DNA of 64,000 nucleotides from Staphylococcus sp. (lineage in GTDB: Bacteria; Bacteroidota; Bacteroidia; Bacteroidales; Muribaculaceae). Shown one piece after another: positions 1 through 9,714 of this stretch. The stretch covers positions 2,113,921 to 2,177,920 of the forward strand of contig JAMPDC010000001.1 of NCBI GenBank assembly GCA_023665865.1. The letters run 5' to 3'. The notes under the pieces are model-generated. The model searched no databases, was not told the origin of the DNA, and saw nothing but the letters and a program-made list of their open reading frames with translations. Each line of letters starts with the position of its first letter. Position 1 is the stretch's first letter. A program made the position numbers and the translations under genes.

Positions 1-90
1 AATTGCCGGACGCTTGGCGAACGCCGGACATTGTCTGTCTCGACAAAAAAAATAGTCGAGGCCGCCAATCATGTTATGAGCAAGAGATAG
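1..90 (+). CDS. 3' end of an upstream gene (possible)
   Basis: Frame 1 is open from the window edge to a TAG at 88-90 and encodes 29 residues. It ends five bases before the ATG of the next gene, which is the spacing expected of an operon partner. The fragment is too short to assign a family and could be chance. Confidence 0.3.
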   Translation, partial: NCRTLGERRTLSVSTKKIVEAANHVMSKR

Positions 91-95
91 GCATC

Positions 96-665
96 ATGGG
101 GAAAAGCTACAATTTCATCTATAAGAAATTGGTTACGGATGATAACGATCTTATCGGTTTGATAGCTTATGGTTTATACAAACAGCATAAGATAGAGTTT
201 ATCAGGTCCTATCGGGAGAGCCATAATGACTCTGATCCATCCGAGTCTGATTGTGAAGCTTTCGCACTTTCATCATGTGCCCCTACACAACTTAAACAGT
301 ATCGTGATAGTGCGGAGACTTTACTACAGCAGATCACCCTTGAAGCAACGAGGGAGGAGATAAAATCTTTTGAGGATAATATGCTCCATCAGTATCGTTC
401 TGAAATCGAAAAGGCTTTGACAAGCCGGAACCTTTCTGATGCTATAAGCTCGGCAGTAGAGAAATCCCAGCCAGAATGGTGGCTTTCTGTATTGTGGAGT
501 GTTGTTGGAGCGTTTGTATTCTCACTTATTGCTGCTTTGTTCATCTTTATAGGATCGACTTCTGAGAAGAGTACGGCGGAGCTTGTAAAATATATCATCC
601 AGACATCAAAGACTGTGCCCGCAGAGCAGAAGCCTGCTGTCGATTCGATATGCGCGCCTGAATGA
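96..665 (+). CDS. small single-pass membrane protein, unknown function
   Basis: This 189-residue protein is not recognised. The N-terminal two thirds is charged and probably helical and cytoplasmic. One hydrophobic segment near residues 130-152 (WLSVLWSVVGAFVFSLIAAL at its start) is a clear membrane span, followed by a tail of about 35 residues. The reading frame is open upstream to a TTG at 3, but the ATG at 96 is preferred because it follows the stop of a frame ending at 90 and because the N-terminal extension lacks character. No partner gene reveals its role. Confidence 0.6.
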   Translation: MGKSYNFIYKKLVTDDNDLIGLIAYGLYKQHKIEFIRSYRESHNDSDPSESDCEAFALSSCAPTQLKQYRDSAETLLQQITLEATREEIKSFEDNMLHQYRSEIEKALTSRNLSDAISSAVEKSQPEWWLSVLWSVVGAFVFSLIAALFIFIGSTSEKSTAELVKYIIQTSKTVPAEQKPAVDSICAPE

Positions 666-952
666 CTAATACGAGGAGTTATGGATAAAGCTAATAGCTA
701 AAGTATGTTAAATATCGCCTTGAGATGAATGTTTGTATTATTCATTAAAAATGTTATTGCTTCTACAATAAGTGTGGGCTGTGTCGGATTGTATCTCAAA
801 GCAAGAGACACGGTGTGAATTTTGTTGCTATTTTGTTACTTGACTAATTATGTGCACGTTCTACTTTGTTTGATACTAAGGGGATAGCGTAATTGATTAA
901 AATTTTACGAGTGAGTTCTAATTAATTGATAATAATCATATTATCTCTGAAC
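666..952. other. intergenic, no gene seen
   Basis: AT-rich spacer between the membrane protein and the terminator before the glutamine synthetase gene. I see no convincing ORF, RNA or repeat in it. Confidence 0.5.
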
Positions 953-1012
953 AATCTTATATTTTCATGGCTTTCGTAATTATAGGAGAGCTGTGAAAAT
1001 ATAAGATTTTTT
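953..1012 (+). terminator. rho-independent terminator-like hairpin
   Basis: A perfect 15-bp stem (953-967 with 994-1008) with a 26-base loop is followed by a run of T. It separates the upstream transcript from the glutamine synthetase promoter. Its position upstream of that gene would also allow a leader role, but the promoter at 1049 lies downstream of it. Confidence 0.6.
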
Positions 1013-1048
1013 CATAAAATTGCGGGCATAATGAATTGAAATAATGTT

Positions 1049-1056
1049 TATCTTTG
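1049..1056 (+). promoter_or_regulatory. -7 promoter element of glutamine synthetase
   Basis: TATCTTTG matches the Bacteroidetes -7 consensus TAnnTTTG and lies 41 bases before the ATG. The matching -33 element is weak. Confidence 0.5.
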
Positions 1057-1097
1057 CATCACGTTAACATATAAATCTAAAACAAACCTCTACACCA

Positions 1098-2612
1098 ATG
1101 GAAAGCAACAACAATTATGCCATGAGCCGCAACCATCTCGAGCGGACTCTAGGTAAAGCCTCAAGCAGCTTCACCCGAGCAGATATCATTGACTACGTCA
1201 GTCGTGAAGGCATTGAAATGGTCAATTTCATGTATGCGGCCGCTGACGGCCGTCTGAAGACATTGAATTTTGTCATCAACTCCCGTGAATATCTGGAGAC
1301 TATACTTTCGACCGGTGAGCGTGTCGACGGATCGAGCCTATTTCCCTTCATCGAGGCCGGCAAGAGTGATCTCTACGTGATCCCGCGCTATGCCTCGGCC
1401 TTCCGTGACCCCTTTGCTGAGATTCCTACACTGACAATGCTGTGCAGCTTCTTCGACAAGGATGGCTTGCCTCTCGATTCTGATCCGCGCCGGATACTTG
1501 AGCGTGCATGCAAGGAATTCACAGCCGTTTCCGGTTTGGAATTTGAATGTATGGGCGAGCTTGAGTTTTATGTAATCGGTACTGATCCCGGCACTTTCCC
1601 CGCTACAGATCAGAAAGGCTATCATGAATCGGCTCCATTTGCGAAATTCAACGATTTCAGGACCAAAGCCATGTCGTTGATCGCATCGACCGGCGGCCAA
1701 ATCAAATATGGCCACTCAGAAGTGGGTAATTTTAAGCATAACTCTCTCATATATGAGCAGAACGAGATTGAATTCCTTCCGAATCCCGCTCTCCTTGCTG
1801 CTGACCAGTTGCTGCTTGCCAAGTGGATCATACGCGAGCTCGCGGCAAAAGAGGGGCTCGACATCACATTTGCGCCTAAGATCACTGTCGGAAAGGCCGG
1901 TTCCGGTTTCCATATCCATATTCGTCTGATGAAGGATGGCCACAACGTGACGCAGAATGACAGACGTGAACTGAGTGATGAGGCCCGTCGCGCGATTGCC
2001 GGTCTGATGGTGCTTGCTCCGTCGATAACAGCCTTTGGCAATAAGAATCCGACAAGCTACATGCGCCTTGTGCCTCATCAGGAAGCGCCGACCAACATCT
2101 GCTGGGGTGACCGCAACCGTTCGGTGCTTGTCAGAGTGCCCCTCGGATGGACTTCCGGCAAAGACATGTGTGTGCAAGTCAACCCTTCTGACCGTTGCGA
2201 GGTGGAGACATTTGCAAAGCAGACTTTCGAGATGCGTTCGCCCGATTGCTCGGCTAATGTCTATGAATTGATGGCAGCTCTCTGTGTCGGAGCCCGTCTC
2301 GGCTTTGAGATGGATGAAAAAGAGGCTCTTGATATTGCCAAACGCACTTATGTCGATGTTAATATCCACGCCAAGGAAAATGCCGCACGCCTCGCCAAAC
2401 TCGACACTCTACCCACATGTTGCGTTGAGTCGGCAGATTGCCTTGAGAAGCAGCGTGCTATCTTTGAGTCGCGCGATGTGTTTGCCCCGGCGATGATTAA
2501 TAGCACCATCAAGCAGCTTCGTGACTTTGACGATAAGAATCTTGCCGTCCGTTTGCAGGCGGATCCGATAGAACTTCAAAAAGTTGTAGGCCGCTACTTC
2601 TATTGCGGCTAA
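1098..2612 (+). CDS. glnA: glutamine synthetase
   Basis: Glutamine synthetase makes glutamine from glutamate, ammonia and ATP in the cytoplasm and is the main entry of ammonia into the cell. The 504-residue length fits a type I enzyme. The sequence shows the N-terminal beta-grasp region, the metal-binding GELEFYV segment near residue 155, the GSGFHIHI ammonium/glutamate-site motif near 275, and the ATP-binding NRSVLVRVP motif near 345. The adenylylation-loop tyrosine region of enteric enzymes is not obvious. It stands alone with its own promoter and ends 43 bases before ligA. Confidence 0.93.
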   Translation: MESNNNYAMSRNHLERTLGKASSSFTRADIIDYVSREGIEMVNFMYAAADGRLKTLNFVINSREYLETILSTGERVDGSSLFPFIEAGKSDLYVIPRYASAFRDPFAEIPTLTMLCSFFDKDGLPLDSDPRRILERACKEFTAVSGLEFECMGELEFYVIGTDPGTFPATDQKGYHESAPFAKFNDFRTKAMSLIASTGGQIKYGHSEVGNFKHNSLIYEQNEIEFLPNPALLAADQLLLAKWIIRELAAKEGLDITFAPKITVGKAGSGFHIHIRLMKDGHNVTQNDRRELSDEARRAIAGLMVLAPSITAFGNKNPTSYMRLVPHQEAPTNICWGDRNRSVLVRVPLGWTSGKDMCVQVNPSDRCEVETFAKQTFEMRSPDCSANVYELMAALCVGARLGFEMDEKEALDIAKRTYVDVNIHAKENAARLAKLDTLPTCCVESADCLEKQRAIFESRDVFAPAMINSTIKQLRDFDDKNLAVRLQADPIELQKVVGRYFYCG

Positions 2613-2655
2613 ACATATCTTTTTTACCCCTCACATTAAAATTTCCTTCTGATAT

Positions 2656-4674
2656 ATGAACTCTGCCGAACAAAGGATCAAAGAGCTGCGCGAAGAGCTC
2701 GAACGTCATAATCATTCCTATTATGTAGACAATAGACCTTCCATAAGTGACTATGATTACGATATGCTTATGAAAGAGCTTGAAGGTCTGGAGTCCGAAC
2801 ACCCGGAGTTTGACGATCCTTTGTCGCCGAGCCACCGTGTCGGGTCCGATATCACGAAGGGTTTCGTGCAGGTGGCACATGTGCGTCCGATGCTTTCGCT
2901 CGGCAATACCTATAGTGTAGATGAGGTTGATGAGTGGGTGTGCCGCTGCAATGATTCGCTTGGCAATACAGCCGGCCTGAAATCGGTGCCGATTGTCGGT
3001 GAGATGAAGTTTGATGGCACAAGTATCTCGTTGATCTATGAGAACGGCAGGCTTGTGAGAGCTGTCACCCGAGGTGACGGCGAGAAGGGTGACGATGTTA
3101 CAGAAAATGTAAAGACTATCAGGAGTATCCCTCTCACCCTACGGGGGGAGGGATACCCCTCTTCATTTGAAATCCGTGGAGAGATTGTACTTCCATGGAA
3201 ATCGTTTGATAAGTTGAACGAGGAAAGGGCTTTCAATGAGGAGCCTCTCTTTGCCAATCCACGCAATGCGGCGGCCGGTACGTTGAAACTCCAGAATTCC
3301 GCTGAAGTTGCGCGTAGAGGTCTTGATGCCTATTTTTATTATTTGATTGCAGATGAACTTCCCTGCGATACGCATTATGACAATATGCTAAAGGCTAAGG
3401 AGTGGGGATTCAAGGTGAGCGACCTTATGACATTGATGGACTCCATTGACGAGGTTGATTCCTTCATCACACGTATGGACGTGGAGCGGAAGGAGCTGCC
3501 GGTAGCTACCGATGGTCTTGTCTTCAAGGTCAACAATCTGCGTCAGCAGTTAAACCTCGGTTACACTGCAAAGTCTCCACGATGGGCAATCGCTTACAAA
3601 TTTGCTGCCGAGAGAGCCCTTACGCGCCTGCGTTTTGTATCATTTGAGGTAGGACGCATGGGGATTGTCACTCCTGTGGCTAACCTTGAACCGGTTTTGC
3701 TATCGGGTACCATTGTTAAACGCGCCTCACTCCACAATGAGGATATCGTGAAGACTCTTGGCATCCATGAGCATGACATGCTATATGTCGAGAAAGGAGG
3801 TGAGATCATACCTAAAATTACCGGCGTCGACGAATCAGTGCGCGAGAAAGATGCCGAGCCGATCAAATTTGTCACCCATTGTCCCGACTGTGGTACTTCT
3901 CTCGTGCGTATTCCCGGCGAAGCATCCTGGCAATGTCCGAACAAATATGGTTGCCGCCCTCAGCTCATAGGCCGACTTGAGCATTTTGTCGGACGCCATG
4001 CGATGGATATCATCGGTGTTGGCGAGGAGAACGCAGCCTTACTCTATGATGCAGAGCTCGTCAGAGATATTGCGGATTTCTATGATTTGAAGGCCGACGA
4101 ACTTGAATCGCTCGATCGACTCGGTGCCCGGTCGGCCCGCAAGATTCTGGACGGCATCGAGGCTTCGAAAAGTGTGACCTTTGACCGTGTGGTCTACGCG
4201 CTGTCCATTCCGTTTGTCGGTGAGACAGTAGCACGGAAACTTGCAAGAGCCGTTGGCGACATGGACACACTCATGAGCCTTGGGCGCGATCAACTGACAG
4301 AGATCGATGATATAGGGCCGCGAATTGCCGATGCGATAATTGAGTTTTTCGCGCTGCCTTCAAACCGTGAGATTGTTGAGCGCTTGCGTGAGGCCGGAGT
4401 ACAGATGGCAATGCCAAAAGAAGATAAATCCGAGTATTCAGATCTGCTCGATGGCAAGACCATCGTCATCAGTGGCGTCTTCTCACGTCATTCACGTGAG
4501 GAATATAAAGAAATGATTGAAAAGAATGGTGGAAAGAATTCCGGCTCTATCTCAAAGAAGACCTCATTTGTACTCGCCGGCGACAACATGGGGCCGGCCA
4601 AACTTGAGAAAGCAAAATCGTTAGGCGTCCCGGTCATTGACGAGAACGAATTCCTATTCATGCTCGGCAAGTGA
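2656..4674 (+). CDS. ligA: NAD-dependent DNA ligase
   Basis: LigA seals nicks in duplex DNA during replication and repair, using NAD as the adenylate donor. At 672 residues it has normal length. The domains are in the usual order: Ia domain (1-60), adenylation domain with the nucleophile in KFDG (K118), OB fold, four-cysteine zinc finger (CPDCG then CPNKYGC, near residues 415-440), helix-hairpin-helix repeats, and a C-terminal BRCT domain (about 595-672). The gene ends at a strong terminator. An internal inverted repeat (GTATCCCTC/GAGGGATAC, near 3126-3155) lies within coding sequence. Confidence 0.97.
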   Translation: MNSAEQRIKELREELERHNHSYYVDNRPSISDYDYDMLMKELEGLESEHPEFDDPLSPSHRVGSDITKGFVQVAHVRPMLSLGNTYSVDEVDEWVCRCNDSLGNTAGLKSVPIVGEMKFDGTSISLIYENGRLVRAVTRGDGEKGDDVTENVKTIRSIPLTLRGEGYPSSFEIRGEIVLPWKSFDKLNEERAFNEEPLFANPRNAAAGTLKLQNSAEVARRGLDAYFYYLIADELPCDTHYDNMLKAKEWGFKVSDLMTLMDSIDEVDSFITRMDVERKELPVATDGLVFKVNNLRQQLNLGYTAKSPRWAIAYKFAAERALTRLRFVSFEVGRMGIVTPVANLEPVLLSGTIVKRASLHNEDIVKTLGIHEHDMLYVEKGGEIIPKITGVDESVREKDAEPIKFVTHCPDCGTSLVRIPGEASWQCPNKYGCRPQLIGRLEHFVGRHAMDIIGVGEENAALLYDAELVRDIADFYDLKADELESLDRLGARSARKILDGIEASKSVTFDRVVYALSIPFVGETVARKLARAVGDMDTLMSLGRDQLTEIDDIGPRIADAIIEFFALPSNREIVERLREAGVQMAMPKEDKSEYSDLLDGKTIVISGVFSRHSREEYKEMIEKNGGKNSGSISKKTSFVLAGDNMGPAKLEKAKSLGVPVIDENEFLFMLGK

Positions 4675-4695
4675 GGAATAGCGGTACATAAGTAA

Positions 4696-4744
4696 CAACA
4701 ATGCCATGTCATCTTACATGAAAATGACATGGCATTGTTGTTTT
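4696..4744 (+). terminator. terminator of ligA
   Basis: A perfect 17-bp stem (4696-4712 with 4724-4740) with an 11-base loop is followed by TTTTAT. It lies between the convergent ligA and SGNH genes and may serve both strands. Confidence 0.85.
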
Positions 4745-4756
4745 ATCTGCGATCTT

Positions 4757-5611
4757 TCAGCGAAGAGTCGGTGCGATTGAATTGAGTCGGGCCTGGATGG
4801 TGCGGGCGATGCGGTAGTGACCGTTGTCGTTAGGGTGGAGGAGATCCATGTCTCCGCTGTGGAAATACCTGGTGTGGTTTTCCTCCATCGGGAAGAGTCC
4901 GCTCTCGGAATAGAGATCAATCACAGGGACAGCCCAGATATCGGCGGCCTCGCGCAGAGTGCGGATATAGCTCTCTATGTAGAGTCCGAGGCCGTTGGCA
5001 TAGTTTTCATCCGGCTGCACATTCTTATCGTTGAATTTTGCATAAGCGCGGTGGATGGGTGTCATTATGATTATCTGCTTATCAGGATAATTGTGTTTGA
5101 GATATGACATGACGCGGTTGATATTGCCGCAGAAGGTTGACTCATCCATCAGCGGCTCTCTATGTTTGCGCAGTTCCATGTTGCCGTTGAAATTCACGCT
5201 GTCCATCTTTTCAGTGAAGAAGGATCCCGGGGGGATGCTGTGGTTGTAGTCGTTTGTTCCAGCCCATATCACAATGGCATCCACGGAGTCGCCGAGAGTC
5301 TCGTGCATCTCCACTGCTTTTTTGTATATGCCATCCCACTTGTAGCCGCTGCGGGCGAAGACGTAAGGCTTGATGCCGGTGAGAGTCTCAAGATAGCTCC
5401 AGTAGTGTTGCTTCGTGCTCTTGTTTTTCGGGTCTGTCATCGAATCGCCGAGAAATGCCACCCGTTTACCTTTCCAGAGAGTGTCGAGGTGGATATCGGA
5501 TGCCGGGACATCGACCACAGGCGCATGCTCATGTCCATCATGGGCCGAGAGAGTCGCAGTTGGTGTGAGAAAGAGCAAGAGGGAAAGGGTTACGGGGGTA
5601 ATAAATTTCAT
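4757..5611 (-). CDS. exported SGNH/GDSL hydrolase
   Basis: A 284-residue protein with a signal peptide (residues 1-23, ending LSA). The SGNH blocks are visible: GDSMTD near residue 54 (nucleophile Ser), a Gly in block II, GTND near residue 118 (oxyanion Asn), and DLLHPNDNGH near residue 262 (catalytic Asp and His). Such enzymes are periplasmic or surface esterases that remove acyl groups from polysaccharides or lipids. The substrate cannot be read from the sequence. A His-rich stretch follows the signal peptide. It lies downstream of the RNase P RNA on the same strand. Confidence 0.85.
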   Translation of the reverse strand: MKFITPVTLSLLLFLTPTATLSAHDGHEHAPVVDVPASDIHLDTLWKGKRVAFLGDSMTDPKNKSTKQHYWSYLETLTGIKPYVFARSGYKWDGIYKKAVEMHETLGDSVDAIVIWAGTNDYNHSIPPGSFFTEKMDSVNFNGNMELRKHREPLMDESTFCGNINRVMSYLKHNYPDKQIIIMTPIHRAYAKFNDKNVQPDENYANGLGLYIESYIRTLREAADIWAVPVIDLYSESGLFPMEENHTRYFHSGDMDLLHPNDNGHYRIARTIQARLNSIAPTLR

Positions 5612-5685
5612 GGCGGTTGAAAAGTGTTGTGGGATATTGATTAGATGAAGCGTAGAAAAAACAGCGGAAGAGAAAAAATAAAAAA

Positions 5686-6141
5686 GGTAGCAGGACTATA
5701 AGCCGGGTTATGTCACTGCGGGACTTCTGTCAGGGTCAAGCCCTGAAGGTTGCCGCAGCGCCCGTGTCATTTATCTAAGCGGTGCCTCGCTTTGCTTCGG
5801 CACTCGAGCAGCCTACCCCTCGGCGATGGACGAGCAGCCCATTGTGACCTCCACACAGGAGATTGTGTCACGTGCCGATATACATGGCCTTGCAACCCAT
5901 AAGACGTGCGGCATGTCGTGTCGCCACGACACCCGGTGGGCTCTTACCCCACCTTTTCACCATTGCCCGACGCGGCGGCCGAAGCCGTCAGCATGATGTC
6001 GGGCTGTTGTTTTCTGTCACGTTACTCTACCGTCACCGATAGCTCACTGTTAGAGAGTATGGTGCTCTGTGTTGCCCGGACTTTCCTCTTGCCGCTCCGG
6101 AGATCAACTCCATCAGCAAGCGACACAAGCGTCCTGCTACC
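5686..6141 (-). ncRNA. rnpB: RNase P RNA, bacterial type A
   Basis: This is the catalytic RNA that trims the 5' ends of pre-tRNAs. On the minus strand the 5' region carries the conserved AGAGGAAAGTCCGGG (complement of 6075-6089). The central region has the conserved GGTGAAAAGGTG...AAGAGCCCACCG block (complement of about 5932-5961). The 3' end has ACATAACCCGGCTTAT. The ends pair through an 11-bp P1 helix (GGTAGCAGGAC at 6141-6131 with 5696-5686). The length of 456 bases is slightly above the typical 350-400. Confidence 0.95.
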
Positions 6142-6146
6142 GATTA

Positions 6147-6154
6147 CAAAGTTA
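6147..6154 (-). promoter_or_regulatory. -7 promoter element of rnpB
   Basis: Read on the minus strand, TAACTTTG matches TAnnTTTG and ends five bases before the first base of the P1 helix, which is the right distance for the transcription start. The -33 element is not clear. Confidence 0.6.
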
Positions 6155-6172
6155 CAAATAAATTTCAAATCT

Positions 6173-6204
6173 TTTGCCATTGATGAGGAAATATTGTATT
6201 TTTG
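6173..6204 (+). promoter_or_regulatory. priA promoter
   Basis: TTTG (6173-6176), a 20-bp spacer and TATTTTTG (6197-6204) match the Bacteroidetes primary-sigma consensus. It is divergent from the rnpB promoter, and the two occupy a shared region of under 60 bp. Confidence 0.65.
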
Positions 6205-6247
6205 AAGTCTTATATCGTCTTCTAACCCTCCAATATTCCGTCTCGCC

Positions 6248-8716
6248 ATGAGCTTTGCCGATGTCCTTGTCCCGGTCCCCATTATGGGATCATTTACCTA
6301 TAGTATTCCTGACGAACTTTCAGCTACTCTACGTGTAGGGCACCGTGTCATAGTCCCTTTCGGTCGGAAAAAGTTCTATACCGGCATCGTCACGGGTATC
6401 CACAACATTGCACCGGAAGGCTATGAGGTCAAGGATGTGACGTGTGCGCTCGACGATAGCCCTATAGTGCGACATCCTCAGTTGAAATTCTGGAATTGGG
6501 TGGCTGACTATTATCTCTGTACGCCTGGCGAGGTCATGAGGGCTGCACTCCCGGCGGGACTGAAGGTTGAGAGCGAGACATTCATTCAGCCTGTCCCTGA
6601 CTATGAGGAGAATCCCGATGATAGGTTGAACCAACGGGAACTCTGTGTGATGGAGGTGATTCTGACGTCCGATAAGAAAATGCCCCTCGATGTCCTTGCC
6701 AAGAAAACCGGTTTTGCAAATATTGCAAACGTTGTCTCGTCGCTGCTTGAGAAAGGAGCTGTGATGATTTCCGAAAATCTTGTTGAGAGATATAGGTCGC
6801 GTAAGGAGACTTATGTCAGGCTGACGGCTGAACAAGGTGATTCAGACGCTCTTCATGCCGCTTTTGACAAAGTGCGTGGCGGAGGCAAGCAGGAGAAGGC
6901 ACTTCTGGCGCTTATCGAGCTCTCCGGGTTCATGAGGCAGATAGGAGATGTGAAGGAGGTTACCCGGTCGGAGCTTCTCGAACGGTCGGGAGTTACGACA
7001 ACTGTCGTGGCTGCCATGGCAAAGAAGGGGATTCTCGAAATTTATACGCGGGAGGTGAATCGGTTCAGCTATTCCGGGCTTGTCAGTGGCGAAGTGCCAT
7101 CGTTGACTGAAGCCCAGTCCACAGCTCTCGACTCTATCCATAAATCATGGTTTAAAAATGACATCACTCTTCTCCACGGAGTGACATCGAGCGGGAAGAC
7201 CGAGATATATATCCATTTGATAGACTATGTGTTGAAAAACGGTCGTCAGGCGCTCTATCTTGTTCCTGAGATAGCGTTGACCACTCAGTTGACATCGAGA
7301 CTGCAACGGGTATTTGGTGACAAGGTCGTGATATATCACTCGAAATTTTCCGACAATGAACGCGTTGATATCTGGAAGAAACTTCTCGCTTCATCAGAGC
7401 CATGCGTAGTCATCGGTGCACGTTCGTCGGTCTTCCTTCCTTTCGCTTCGCTTGGACTTGTCATTGTCGATGAGGAGCATGAGAGTGCTTATAAGCAGCA
7501 GGATCCGGCTCCACGCTACAATGGTAGGGATGCAGCAATAGTGCTCGCCTCGATGCACGGAGCTAAGACTTTGCTTGGGAGCGCCACTCCATCGGTTGAG
7601 ACATACTTTAAGGCTAATGAGGGGCGTTTTGGCCTTGTGGAGCTGACAGAGCGTTTCGAGGGTATGAAATTGCCTGAGATGCGGTTGATCGATATGTCGC
7701 AGGCGAGGAAGAAGGGGCTCGTGAGCGGTACCTTTGCTTTTGAGACCGAGCGCTTGGTCAACGAAGCGCTTGCGAAAGGCGAGCAGTCGATCTTGTTTAT
7801 AAACCGACGCGGTTATGCCCCGATAGCGCGCTGCAAACTTTGTGGCTACGTACCGAAATGCAATAATTGTGATGTGTCGTTGACTTACCATCGTCATGCC
7901 GATAAACTCGTCTGCCACTATTGCGCCACACCTTACTCGGTGCCTGATGTCTGTCCGGCCTGTAAGGAACCTGGAATAGAGGTGCTCGGCTATGGTACGG
8001 AGCGTGTTGAGGAAGAGGTGGAATCATTGTTTCCAAAGGCCACTATAGCGCGTATGGATCTCGACACTACCCGCAGCAAGGATGGCTATGAAAATATCAT
8101 TGATAATTTTTCGAAAGGAAAATCGCAGATCCTTGTTGGTACACAGATGGTCACAAAAGGTCTTGACTTTGACCATGTCAGTACAGTCGGTGTCATTAAC
8201 GCTGACAGTGTGATAAATTTCCCGGATTTCAGAGCATCGGAGCGTGCTTTCAACATGCTCGAGCAGGTGGCGGGCCGTGCGGGCCGAAGAAATGACAATG
8301 GGCTCGTGGCGATACAAACTTACAATCCGGCGCATCCGATTTTCCCATTCTTGATCAACCATGACTATAAGGCTTTCTACGCCCACGAACTTGCAGAGAG
8401 ACAAACATATAACTACCCACCGTTTGTGCGTGTAATCTATGTCTATCTTAAGCATAAAGATCAGGCGGCCGTGTCGGCGATAGCTTTTGAATATGCCACC
8501 CGTTTGCGTTCGCTACTCGGCAACAGGGTCTCCGGGCCTGACGAGCCATACGTAGCGCGGATACAATCGCTGTATATAAGGCGCATAATGCTTAAAATCG
8601 AGACAAATGCCTCGATAACAAAGGTCAAGAAACTACTCAACGATGTGAGAATTGAGATGACCAATTCAAAACTACTTTCAGGGGCGGTGCTTTACTACGA
8701 CGTCGATCCAATGTAG
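6248..8716 (+). CDS. priA: primosomal protein N' (PriA replication-restart helicase)
   Basis: PriA recognises stalled forks and D-loops and starts reloading of the replicative helicase. The 822-residue protein shows the N-terminal 3'-end-binding domain, a helicase core with Walker A GVTSSGKTE near residue 311 and DEEH near 407, and the characteristic zinc module with eight cysteines (CKLCG, CNNC, CHYC, CPAC) at about residues 528-572. Its 3' end overlaps the convergent VanZ-like gene by 39 bases. Confidence 0.97.
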   Translation: MSFADVLVPVPIMGSFTYSIPDELSATLRVGHRVIVPFGRKKFYTGIVTGIHNIAPEGYEVKDVTCALDDSPIVRHPQLKFWNWVADYYLCTPGEVMRAALPAGLKVESETFIQPVPDYEENPDDRLNQRELCVMEVILTSDKKMPLDVLAKKTGFANIANVVSSLLEKGAVMISENLVERYRSRKETYVRLTAEQGDSDALHAAFDKVRGGGKQEKALLALIELSGFMRQIGDVKEVTRSELLERSGVTTTVVAAMAKKGILEIYTREVNRFSYSGLVSGEVPSLTEAQSTALDSIHKSWFKNDITLLHGVTSSGKTEIYIHLIDYVLKNGRQALYLVPEIALTTQLTSRLQRVFGDKVVIYHSKFSDNERVDIWKKLLASSEPCVVIGARSSVFLPFASLGLVIVDEEHESAYKQQDPAPRYNGRDAAIVLASMHGAKTLLGSATPSVETYFKANEGRFGLVELTERFEGMKLPEMRLIDMSQARKKGLVSGTFAFETERLVNEALAKGEQSILFINRRGYAPIARCKLCGYVPKCNNCDVSLTYHRHADKLVCHYCATPYSVPDVCPACKEPGIEVLGYGTERVEEEVESLFPKATIARMDLDTTRSKDGYENIIDNFSKGKSQILVGTQMVTKGLDFDHVSTVGVINADSVINFPDFRASERAFNMLEQVAGRAGRRNDNGLVAIQTYNPAHPIFPFLINHDYKAFYAHELAERQTYNYPPFVRVIYVYLKHKDQAAVSAIAFEYATRLRSLLGNRVSGPDEPYVARIQSLYIRRIMLKIETNASITKVKKLLNDVRIEMTNSKLLSGAVLYYDVDPM

Positions 8717-9079
8717 CATGTAGCAAAGCGGGACAGCTGCGAATGCTCCGATGGCATCTGCTATGCTGTCGGCTATGTCGCCGGAGCGGCCGAGATGCAT
8801 GGCTTCCTGGATAAATTCGACAGAGATGCCGTAGGCAGTGACAGCGGCGGCGACGATCAGCGCGCCGGAAAGAGTCAAAGGTTTACCTATACGCTTACGT
8901 TCGAAAATGAAAGTCAGCGCCAATCCTCCGAACATGCAGCAGTGCGCGATTTTGTCAGCTCCGGGAAATAAAGGAAGATCCTCCTCCCCGAAAGGTTTGG
9001 GAAGGAGGGTCAGATATAAAATGACGAGAGCGACGGCCAAAGTCAGTTGATAGGCCGGGATCCATCGTAGTCTTGTCAT
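8678..9079 (-). CDS. VanZ-like membrane protein
   Basis: A 133-residue protein with about four hydrophobic segments. It carries the VanZ-family pattern of a short polar stretch with DKIAHCCMFGGLAL (near residue 42) and a later SVEFIQ motif (near 87). VanZ-like proteins in Bacteroidetes are common and mostly uncharacterised, so teicoplanin resistance should not be assumed. The last 13 codons overlap the 3' end of priA on the other strand. Confidence 0.8.
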   Translation of the reverse strand: MTRLRWIPAYQLTLAVALVILYLTLLPKPFGEEDLPLFPGADKIAHCCMFGGLALTFIFERKRIGKPLTLSGALIVAAAVTAYGISVEFIQEAMHLGRSGDIADSIADAIGAFAAVPLCYMLHWIDVVVKHRP

Positions 9080-9095
9080 TGTTTAGCGTTACTTT

Positions 9096-9644
9096 TTAGC
9101 GTGCTGCCATGAGGCTGCTGTTGATCATGTCACGATATGCGAGGAGGCCGTTGTCGGAAAGTTCGACGATGCTGCGCTCACCGTTTAGACCTGGCATTGA
9201 CACGTGGGACTCATCGATGAATGTCATGAATTCGTAGCTTTCGCCTGAAGGAAGCGCAACGCTCCAGCTCTGGTCTTCTTTGTCGAAGTCGAGGCGTACA
9301 ACAGATTTGTCGTTTTCAGAGGTGATGGTGTAGCCTTTGCCGTCACACTCGACGATATAGCGGCCATCTTTGCCGTCAATCACTTTTTTGCCTGAAGCAA
9401 CAGGATTGTCACCACTCCAGAATTCGATTGAGTTTATGACAAGTACATCGGCGAGAGCTGAGACCTCGTATACAGGAAGAATCCAGAATGCGATGAACAC
9501 AACTTCGTTGACAAATTTGTTGCCTACCTGCTGGTTCCAGCTGAGAAGCTTGTTGGTGAGAGCAAAGCTGCCGATACAAGAAGTTGAAAGCATTGACCCA
9601 CAGAGCGTGAGCACGATAGCTACGGGTAGAAAGCGTTTCTTCAT
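9096..9644 (-). CDS. DUF3332 lipoprotein
   Basis: A 182-residue protein starting with a lysine-rich signal sequence and a lipobox-like LSTSC with Cys at about residue 23. It also has the N-terminal family signature GSFALTNKLLSWN and a hydrophobic segment near residues 47-65. This matches the DUF3332 family as I remember it. The function is unknown, and it is probably an inner- or outer-membrane lipoprotein. It precedes the VanZ-like gene by 16 bases, so the two are probably cotranscribed. Confidence 0.75.
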   Translation of the reverse strand: MKKRFLPVAIVLTLCGSMLSTSCIGSFALTNKLLSWNQQVGNKFVNEVVFIAFWILPVYEVSALADVLVINSIEFWSGDNPVASGKKVIDGKDGRYIVECDGKGYTITSENDKSVVRLDFDKEDQSWSVALPSGESYEFMTFIDESHVSMPGLNGERSIVELSDNGLLAYRDMINSSLMAAR

Positions 9645-9714
9645 TAGGGTTGATAAATTAAAGTTTATAAGTAAATGTTGAATGGATGATGTTGTATTTC
9701 TATGATTGTTTTAT

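Noticed and set aside
1716-2369. Long minus-strand ORFs within the glutamine synthetase gene
   Set aside because: They are mirror frames of a clear glutamine synthetase and have no signal, domain or neighbours to support them.
3126-3155. Inverted repeat inside ligA
   Set aside because: The 9-bp arms lie in a coding region with normal LigA sequence. Chance or RNA folding explains it. No element insertion is seen.
8678-8716. Overlap of priA and VanZ-like gene as a frameshift
   Set aside because: Both proteins have normal ends and are convergent. A 39-base tail overlap is plausible without error.
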